DNA from: Roseibaca sp. Y0-43 | GTDB taxonomy: Bacteria > Pseudomonadota > Alphaproteobacteria > Rhodobacterales > Rhodobacteraceae | DNA: 64,000 nt | Assembly: GCF_020667835.1 (NCBI RefSeq) | Contig: NZ_JAFMPR010000005.1 | Location: 124,001-188,000 of the forward strand | Reading direction: 5' to 3' | Shown here: positions 55,753-64,000 of the stretch, in pieces | Layout of the letters: each line of letters starts with the position of its first letter | Position numbering within the stretch: the stretch's first letter is position 1 | The notes under the pieces: model-generated | Told to the model about the DNA's origin: nothing | Databases searched by the model: none | The model's input: the letters and a program-made list of their open reading frames with translations, nothing else | Program-made: the position numbers and the translations under genes

Positions 55753-58710
55753 TTATCCCTCGATTGTCAGCGCTTCGTTCACGAGCGCCTGCTGTTGTGC
55801 TTTGTGCTGGCTGGCCAGACCCGTCGCCGGAGAGGCCGAAGCCGCGCGCCCGGCATAATGCGGGCGTTTCGTCTTGCCGTTCAGGCGGCCCAGAACCCAT
55901 TCGATATTGGGTTCGATGAAGGACCAGGCGCCTTGGTTCTTGGGTTCTTCCTGACACCAGACCACATCGGCATTCGGGAAGCGTTCCAGCTCTTTCAGCA
56001 GCGACATGGCCGGGAACGGGTAGAATTGTTCCACGCGCAGCAGGTAGATGTCATCGGCCCCGCGCGCATCGCGTTCTTCCAGCAGGTCGAAATAGACCTT
56101 GCCCGACGACAGCACCACCCGGCGGATCTTGTCATCCGCTTTCAGCGTCAGGTCGCTGTTGCCCTTTTCCGCGTCATCCCACAGCACCCGGTGGAAGCTG
56201 GAGCCTTCGGTGAAATCCGCCGCTTCCGAGATGCACAGCTTGTGGCGCAGCAGCGATTTCGGCGTCATCAGCACCAGCGGTTTGCGGTAGCTGCGATGCA
56301 ACTGGCGGCGCAGGATGTGGAAATAATTGGCCGGGGTCGTGCAATTGGCGACGATCCAGTTATCCTGTGCGCACATCTGCAAGAAGCGTTCCAGACGCGC
56401 AGAGGAATGTTCCGGTCCCTGCCCTTCGAACCCGTGCGGCAGCAGCATGACAAGGCCCGACATGCGCAGCCATTTGCTTTCGCCCGAGGAAATGAACTGG
56501 TCGAACATGATCTGCGCGCCATTGGCGAAATCGCCGAACTGCGCTTCCCACAGCACAAGTGCATTCGGTTCGGCCAGCGAGTAGCCGTATTCGAACCCCA
56601 GCACCGCGTATTCCGACAGCATCGAGTCGATGACCTCATACCGCGCCTGCCCCTCCTTGATGTGGTTCAGGGGGTAGTAGCGATCCTCGGTTTCTTGGTC
56701 GATAAAGGCGGAATGGCGCTGGCTGAAGGTACCGCGCGTGCTGTCCTGGCCGGCCAGACGCACCGGGTAGCCCTCTGTCACCAAGCTGCCGAACGCGAGC
56801 GCCTCGGCGGTGGCCCAGTCGAACCCTTTGCCAGAGGAGAACATCTCTTTCTTCGCGTCCAACTGGCGCGCGACGGTTTTGTGAATGTTGAACCCGTCCG
56901 GCACCGTTGTCAGCGCTTGCCCGATCTCGGCCATGGTGTCGGGCGAGATGGCGGTCTGGCCGCGTTGGTATTCCTCGCCCTTGCGGTTCATGTGTGACCA
57001 GCGCCCATCCAGCCAGTCGGCCTTGTTGGGCTTGAAGGTCTTTCCGGCCTCGAACTCGTCATTCAAAAAGGCTTGGAAGGCGGCCTTCATATCCTCGATT
57101 TCGCCTTCGGGGATAAGCCCGTCCTGCACCAGCCGTTCGGTATATAGCTGAAGCGTCGATTTGTGCTTCTTGATGCTGTTATACATCGCCGGGTTGGTGA
57201 ACATCGGCTCGTCACCCTCGTTATGGCCGAAGCGGCGATAACAGATGATATCGATGACCACGTCCTTCAGGAATTTCTGACGGTATTCGGTGGCGACCTT
57301 GGCGGCATGGACCACGGCTTCGGGGTCGTCGCCGTTCACATGGAAAATGGGCGCTTCCACCATCAGCGCGATATCGGTCGGATAGGGCGACGAGCGGCTG
57401 AAGCTGGGCGCGGTCGTGAACCCGATCTGGTTATTGACCACGATATGGATGGTGCCGCCCGTGCGATGGCCGCGAATGCCCGAAAGCTGGAAGCCCTCGG
57501 CCACCACGCCTTGGCCCGCGAAGGCCGCGTCACCATGCAAGAGCACGCCCAGAACCGAGCGGCGCTCGCTGTCATTGGCCTGGTCCTGCTTGGCGCGGAC
57601 TTTGCCAAGGACGACCGGGTTCACCGCCTCTAGGTGCGAAGGGTTCGCCGTCAGCGACAGGTGCACGCGGTTGCCGTCAAATTCACGGTCGGAAGACGCA
57701 CCAAGGTGGTATTTCACATCGCCCGAGCCGTCGACATCTTCTGGCTTGAAGCTGCCGCCCTGGAATTCGTTGAAAATGGCGCGGTAGGGCTTGCCCATCA
57801 CGTTGGCCAGAATGTTCAACCGGCCCCGATGTGGCATCCCGATGGCGATTTCCTTCACACCGAGCGCCCCGCCGCGCTTGATGATCTGCTCCATCGCCGG
57901 GATGGTCGCCTCGCCCCCGTCCAGACCGAAACGCTTGGTGCCCATGTATTTGACATGCAGGAACTTCTCGAAGCCCTCGGCCTCGACCAGCTTGTTCAGG
58001 ATGGCGCGGCGGCCCTGCTTGGTGAACTGGATCTCCTTGCCCAGACCCTCGATCCGCTCTTTCAGCCAACCGACCTGTTCGGGGTCGGAAATATGCATGA
58101 ATTGCAGCGCGAAAGTGCCGCAATAGGTGCGCTTCAGAATGTCGAGGATCTGGCGCAGGTTCGCCACTTCCATGCCAAGCACGTTGTCAAGGAAGATCGG
58201 GCGATCCATGTCCGCCTCGGTGAAGCCATAGGAGCGCGGGTCAAGCTCTGGATGCGGTTCATCCTTGCGCAGGCCCAGCGGGTCCAGGTCGGCGACCAGA
58301 TGGCCCCGGATGCGGTAGGCACGGATAATCATCAGCGCGCGCACCGAATCCAGCACCGCCGCGCGCACCTGCGCGTCCGACAGGCTGATGCCCTTCTCGG
58401 CGGCCTTCTCGACGATCTTCTTGCCGGTGTCCTTCTTCTCGGGCGCGGCGGGCCATTCGCCGGTCAAGGCCGAGGTCAGTTCATCCGCAGGCATGGGCGG
58501 CCAGTCGCCGCGCGCCCAGCTTGGGCCATGGGCGGCTGCCTGCGCGTCTTGCGCGGCCTCGTTCAAGGACTGGAAATAAGCCTGCCACACGTCATCGACC
58601 GACGAGGGGTCGGCGGCATGGCGGGCCTGCAAAGCTTCGACATAATCGGCATTGTGACCGGCCAGAAAGCTTTCGCTGGTCATGCCGTTATTCGGGCTGT
58701 GATCGTTCAT
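55753..58710 (-). CDS. sucA: 2-oxoglutarate dehydrogenase E1
   Basis: 985 residues. N-terminal E2-binding segment SESFLAGHNADYVEALQARH. The thiamine-diphosphate region includes GMPHRGRLNILANVMGKPYR, HLSLTANPSHLEAVNPVVLG, GDAAFAGQGVVAEGFQLSGI and IDIICYRRFGHNEGDEPMFT. The transketolase-like C-terminal part has STRGTFSQRHSAFIDQETED and LPHGFEGQGPEHSSARLERF. This is full-length SucA, decarboxylating 2-oxoglutarate. The start at 58710 is preceded by AGGTGATGAC and begins the family N-terminus; the open frame extends to 58809 inside the DUF805 gene's end. Confidence 0.97.
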   Translation of the reverse strand: MNDHSPNNGMTSESFLAGHNADYVEALQARHAADPSSVDDVWQAYFQSLNEAAQDAQAAAHGPSWARGDWPPMPADELTSALTGEWPAAPEKKDTGKKIVEKAAEKGISLSDAQVRAAVLDSVRALMIIRAYRIRGHLVADLDPLGLRKDEPHPELDPRSYGFTEADMDRPIFLDNVLGMEVANLRQILDILKRTYCGTFALQFMHISDPEQVGWLKERIEGLGKEIQFTKQGRRAILNKLVEAEGFEKFLHVKYMGTKRFGLDGGEATIPAMEQIIKRGGALGVKEIAIGMPHRGRLNILANVMGKPYRAIFNEFQGGSFKPEDVDGSGDVKYHLGASSDREFDGNRVHLSLTANPSHLEAVNPVVLGKVRAKQDQANDSERRSVLGVLLHGDAAFAGQGVVAEGFQLSGIRGHRTGGTIHIVVNNQIGFTTAPSFSRSSPYPTDIALMVEAPIFHVNGDDPEAVVHAAKVATEYRQKFLKDVVIDIICYRRFGHNEGDEPMFTNPAMYNSIKKHKSTLQLYTERLVQDGLIPEGEIEDMKAAFQAFLNDEFEAGKTFKPNKADWLDGRWSHMNRKGEEYQRGQTAISPDTMAEIGQALTTVPDGFNIHKTVARQLDAKKEMFSSGKGFDWATAEALAFGSLVTEGYPVRLAGQDSTRGTFSQRHSAFIDQETEDRYYPLNHIKEGQARYEVIDSMLSEYAVLGFEYGYSLAEPNALVLWEAQFGDFANGAQIMFDQFISSGESKWLRMSGLVMLLPHGFEGQGPEHSSARLERFLQMCAQDNWIVANCTTPANYFHILRRQLHRSYRKPLVLMTPKSLLRHKLCISEAADFTEGSSFHRVLWDDAEKGNSDLTLKADDKIRRVVLSSGKVYFDLLEERDARGADDIYLLRVEQFYPFPAMSLLKELERFPNADVVWCQEEPKNQGAWSFIEPNIEWVLGRLNGKTKRPHYAGRAASASPATGLASQHKAQQQALVNEALTIEG

Positions 58711-58745
58711 GTCATCACCTGTAAGGTCGAAAAATTGCGAGCGCG

Positions 58746-59252
58746 TTAGCGGACGCGCGGTTCGGGGCCGTAAGCATTGGGGCCGCGCTGGCTGGGCCGG
58801 GTCATCCACCAGATGATGACCAGACCGGCCAGCATTTGCGCGACCCCGGCGAGGATCACGATACTGGCAGACAGACCGTCGCCCATCATGCCCCCCATGC
58901 CCGCCGGGCCACCGTCATCGACGAAGCGCTGCATCATCGAGCGTGTCAGACTGCCGCTAACAACCGTGCTGATGACCACGATGGCGACGGGCACCAGCAG
59001 GAACCAGCCGGGGCGGCCAGTATCTTGCAGGCGCCGCCAACCGACCGCGAGGAAGGGCAGGAAGATCGCCAACTGGAACGCCGCGACCATGATCGTGCTG
59101 CCCGGCCCAAGAAGCGCCATTTCCAGCAGGCCCACAAGGAACGCGCCCGCGAAGACGAAAAGGAAGAACCACCAGTATTCCGGCCTGCGGGCGCGGCCCC
59201 GATAGGTGAAAGCGCCGCGAAACCCGCTGATGATGGCTTTGCCGAAAGTCAT
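58746..59252 (-). CDS. DUF805 membrane protein
   Basis: 168 residues. FRGAFTYRGRARRPEYWWFF is the DUF805 entry motif (F-x-G-R-x-R-x-x-Y-W). FLPFLAVGWRRLQDTGRPGWFLLVP is the second motif, and three to four membrane segments follow. A Gly/Met-rich loop (GGPAGMGGMMGDG) lies before the last helix. Function unknown in general. It sits between sucD and sucA on the same strand with short gaps, so it is almost certainly co-transcribed with TCA enzymes. Confidence 0.88.
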   Translation of the reverse strand: MTFGKAIISGFRGAFTYRGRARRPEYWWFFLFVFAGAFLVGLLEMALLGPGSTIMVAAFQLAIFLPFLAVGWRRLQDTGRPGWFLLVPVAIVVISTVVSGSLTRSMMQRFVDDGGPAGMGGMMGDGLSASIVILAGVAQMLAGLVIIWWMTRPSQRGPNAYGPEPRVR

Positions 59253-59279
59253 TCCCGTTCTCCCGTCTGGAAGCGCCGC

Positions 59280-60164
59280 CTATTTGCCGATGGCTGCCAG
59301 AACGGCCTCGCCCAATCCGGCGGGGCTTTCGGCCACCACGATGCCAGCGCTCTTCATGGCTTCGATCTTATCCTCTGCGCCACCTTTGCCGCCAGCAACG
59401 ATTGCGCCAGCATGGCCCATACGACGGCCCGGAGGGGCGGTGCGCCCGGCAATGAAGCCCGCGACCGGCTTTTTGCGCCCGCGCTTGGCTTCATCCTTCA
59501 GGAATTGCGCGGCCTCTTCCTCGGCGCTGCCGCCGATTTCGCCGATCATGATGATCGACTCGGTCTCGTCATCGGCCAGGAACCATTCCAGCACGTCGAT
59601 ATGCTCGGTGCCCTTGATCGGGTCGCCGCCGATGCCCACGCAGGTCGACTGGCCAAGGCCCACATCGGTGGTTTGCTTCACCGCCTCGTAGGTCAGCGTG
59701 CCGGAGCGCGACACCACGCCCACGGACCCGCGGCGGTGGATATGGCCGGGCATGATGCCGATCTTGCAGGCATCGGGGGTGATGACACCGGGGCAGTTCG
59801 GGCCGATCAGCACGGATTTGCTGTTCACCAGCGCGCGCTTGACTTTCATCATGTCCAGCACCGGAATGCCTTCGGTGATGCAGACGATCAGCTCCATCTC
59901 TGCGTCGATCGCTTCCAGGATCGAGTCCGCGGCGAAGGGCGGCGGCACATAGATGACCGAGGCATTGGCTTCGGTCTTGGCCTTTGCTTCATGCACGCTG
60001 TCGAACACGGGCAGGTCCAGATGCATCTGGCCACCCTTGCCGGGCGTCACGCCACCGACCATCTGCGTGCCGTAAGCGATGGCCTGTTCGGAATGAAAGG
60101 TGCCCTGAGAGCCGGTGAAGCCCTGGCAGATGACCTTGGTGTTTTTATCTACGAGAACTGCCAT
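59280..60164 (-). CDS. sucD: Succinyl-CoA synthetase alpha subunit
   Basis: 294 residues. The N-terminal CoA-binding Rossmann domain starts with [40 protein letters not shown] and [20 protein letters not shown] follow, the latter with the phosphorylated His of the active site. [20 protein letters not shown] is the power-helix region. It makes succinate and ATP/GTP from succinyl-CoA. It starts five bases after the sucC stop (GAAAGGGTAAG ahead), so it is coupled to sucC. Confidence 0.97.
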   Translation of the reverse strand: MAVLVDKNTKVICQGFTGSQGTFHSEQAIAYGTQMVGGVTPGKGGQMHLDLPVFDSVHEAKAKTEANASVIYVPPPFAADSILEAIDAEMELIVCITEGIPVLDMMKVKRALVNSKSVLIGPNCPGVITPDACKIGIMPGHIHRRGSVGVVSRSGTLTYEAVKQTTDVGLGQSTCVGIGGDPIKGTEHIDVLEWFLADDETESIIMIGEIGGSAEEEAAQFLKDEAKRGRKKPVAGFIAGRTAPPGRRMGHAGAIVAGGKGGAEDKIEAMKSAGIVVAESPAGLGEAVLAAIGK

Positions 60165-60169
60165 CGGTC

Positions 60170-61363
<1,194 letters not shown>

Positions 61364-61548
61364 GACACTGTCCCATTTCGGCTTTCAGTTGCGCCGTGCA
61401 TGGCAGAATCATGACAAAAAACAATGGCAAACTGCGTCGAATTCACGCAACCGGGCCGAAATCGGAAGTTTGTGATCACAGTTTTGAAACTAGTGATCAC
61501 AAATTTCGGGCGGTAACGCTATCAAACGAAAATTGTCATGCTTGCAGC
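61364..61548 (-). promoter_or_regulatory. sucC promoter region with paired GTGATCAC palindromes
   Basis: The palindrome GTGATCAC occurs at 61472-61479 and again at 61493-61500. Together they form an 11-bp perfect inverted repeat (TTTGTGATCAC/GTGATCACAAA, 61469-61503). The two centres are 21 bp apart, two DNA turns. A LacI-like half-matched sequence, TGATAGCGTTACC (minus strand, 61524-61512), lies 9-21 bp beyond. This should be the operator for the sucCD operon. Confidence 0.65.
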
Positions 61549-61578
61549 AAAAAGGGCCACGACTCGGCGTGGCCCTTT
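61549..61578 (-). terminator. Terminator of mdh
   Basis: On the minus strand AAAGGGCCACG, a 6-base loop and CGTGGCCCTT form a near-perfect stem ending in TTTTT. It lies 23 bp past the mdh stop and separates mdh from sucC. Confidence 0.87.
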
Positions 61579-61600
61579 GCATTGGGTGATGTGGCGTGGG

Positions 61601-63291
<1,691 letters not shown>

Positions 63292-63364
63292 GCTGACCGC
63301 CCCTGCCCTAGCCAAATGACGTGGTCACTAAACACCGCTTAGGCTGTCTGTGCAATGTGGGGCG

Positions 63365-63440
63365 TGGTGCCGGCAGAGGGACTTGAACCCCCGACCTTCG
63401 GTTTACAAAACCGCTGCTCTACCAACTGAGCTATGCCGGC
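63365..63440 (-). tRNA. tRNA-Thr (anticodon TGT)
   Basis: Minus strand, 76 nt with encoded CCA. The acceptor GCCGGCA/TGCCGGC pairs perfectly, the D-arm is AGCTCAGTTGGTAGAGCA, the anticodon loop TTTGTAA shows TGT, and the T-arm is GGTTCAAGTCC. It decodes ACA (and via wobble other Thr codons). No integration signature is nearby. Confidence 0.95.
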
Positions 63441-63501
63441 ATGGCGCGCGGTTTAGCCCAAGTGCCGGGCCTGCGCAATCGGGGATCGCGGCTTTCAGGG
63501 A

Positions 63502-64000
63502 TCAATCGCGCGCGAAATGGCGCACGAAATTCGCCAGCACCCGGCCAGAGGCCTCTGTCGCCACGCCCGCGCAGCGCGCGGTCAGATCGGCGGCGGCTTC
63601 GGGCGGGAAATAGCCCTTGTCCTTGTAGACCTGAATGCGCAGCGCGAAATTCGTGCCGTCCGCTTCGGGATGGAATTGCGTGGCATAGATACGGTCGCCA
63701 TGGCGCAGCATCTGGATGGGGCAAGCATCGCCCTCCAGCAGATGCACGGCACCATCGGGCAGCGCATCGAGCGCTTCCTTATGGCCGACAAGGGCTGTGA
63801 ACGTATCGGGCAACCCGTCCAGCAACGGGTCATCCCTGCCCTCGGCGCGGCGGCGGCAAGTAATGGGGCCGACATCTTCGCCGTGATGGTCCTGCGAGAC
63901 GGGCGCACCAAGGAATTTTCCAAGGATGCCGATGCCATAGCAACAGCCCAGAAATGGCGTGCGCGTCTCGGCAATGCGCGGCATCAGGCCAAGGATCTGC
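63502..64000 (-). CDS. Class I glutamine amidotransferase (truncated by window edge)
   Basis: The frame is open to the end of the window on the minus strand, so this is the C-terminal about 165 residues. QILGLMPRIAETRTPFLGCCYGIGILGKFL holds the nucleophile Cys of the GATase triad (within GCCYG), and IYATQFHPEADGTNFALRIQ holds the catalytic His-x-Glu. These are the class I glutaminase motifs. It resembles stand-alone GuaA-type amidotransferases; the substrate is unclear. The N-terminus and the start lie beyond base 64000. Confidence 0.85.
   Translation of the reverse strand, partial: QILGLMPRIAETRTPFLGCCYGIGILGKFLGAPVSQDHHGEDVGPITCRRRAEGRDDPLLDGLPDTFTALVGHKEALDALPDGAVHLLEGDACPIQMLRHGDRIYATQFHPEADGTNFALRIQVYKDKGYFPPEAAADLTARCAGVATEASGRVLANFVRHFARD

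Noticed and set aside
61469-61503. CRP-type site before sucC
   Set aside because: CRP needs TGTGA-N6-TCACA; here the two halves abut (TGTGATCACA), so the spacing is wrong.

Overview
The window is a GC-rich, gene-dense stretch of chromosome from an alphaproteobacterium. It most likely belongs to the Rhodobacterales (Rhodobacteraceae/Roseobacter group). Support comes from the gene order mdh-sucC-sucD-DUF805-sucA-sucB-MAPEG-lpd, a COQ9 gene, two ubiquinone-type enzymes, DUF6456/DUF6477-like genes side by side, and an E2 succinyltransferase with two lipoyl domains. No plasmid, phage, insertion sequence or CRISPR hallmarks were seen; the content is mostly core metabolism and housekeeping.

Layout. 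1-6.1 kb: the 3' end of a flagellar ATPase gene (fliI), metG, rpmG, two membrane proteins, a quinone oxidoreductase and an XRE-type regulator. 6.1-10.1 kb: hisN, then a copper-efflux operon copA-cueR behind a textbook CueR operator. 10.4-15.8 kb: a DUF1499 protein, an SH3 protein, an Lrp/AsnC regulator divergent from ferredoxin-NADP reductase (with an FNR-type box between them), and a tightly overlapped trio (renalase-like oxidoreductase, MddA/NnrU-like membrane methyltransferase, UbiG-like methyltransferase). 15.8-21.3 kb: tRNA-Pro, RNase D, a lipoprotein, SufE, a TSUP permease, and an RlmI-like methyltransferase coupled to a PIN-domain protein. 21.3-24 kb: a class III aminotransferase and an ectoine-hydrolase-like M24 enzyme. 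24-27 kb: a divergent ferric-iron ABC transporter. 27-34 kb: quinone oxidoreductase, branched-chain aminotransferase, COQ9, rpsU, an acetyltransferase, rplM-rpsI, SseB and a DMT permease. 34-36.4 kb: a small sulfur operon (periplasmic rhodanese, YeeE-type transporter, 58-residue membrane peptide). 36.4-44 kb: SH3 protein, 2-hydroxyacid dehydrogenase, DsbB, a DedA-like protein and a complete Mla/MCE lipid-transport operon. 44-53 kb: a leucine leader peptide and leuA, an ABC-F ATPase, DUF6456/DUF6477-like genes, a GntR regulator, a HAD nucleotidase and a UbiH-type hydroxylase. 52.3-62.6 kb: the TCA-cycle block on the minus strand. The end holds a nucleosidase, tRNA-Thr and a truncated glutamine amidotransferase.

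The most interesting signals are regulatory. Upstream of leuA there is a 23-codon leader ORF with four consecutive Leu codons. It starts about where transcription should start (leaderless), and mutually exclusive hairpins follow it. A pair of identical 8-bp palindromes exactly 21 bp apart lies in front of sucC. A composite dispersed element (GC hairpin plus a GAGKATTT..GGCAAGRTGAA tail) occurs at least four times between genes. Two GGAATATTT-type palindromes link the Lrp promoter with the iron-uptake promoter. A 17-bp perfect inverted repeat bounds about 136 bp between convergent genes. All functional assignments rest on reading translated sequence and remembered family features; no database search was run.
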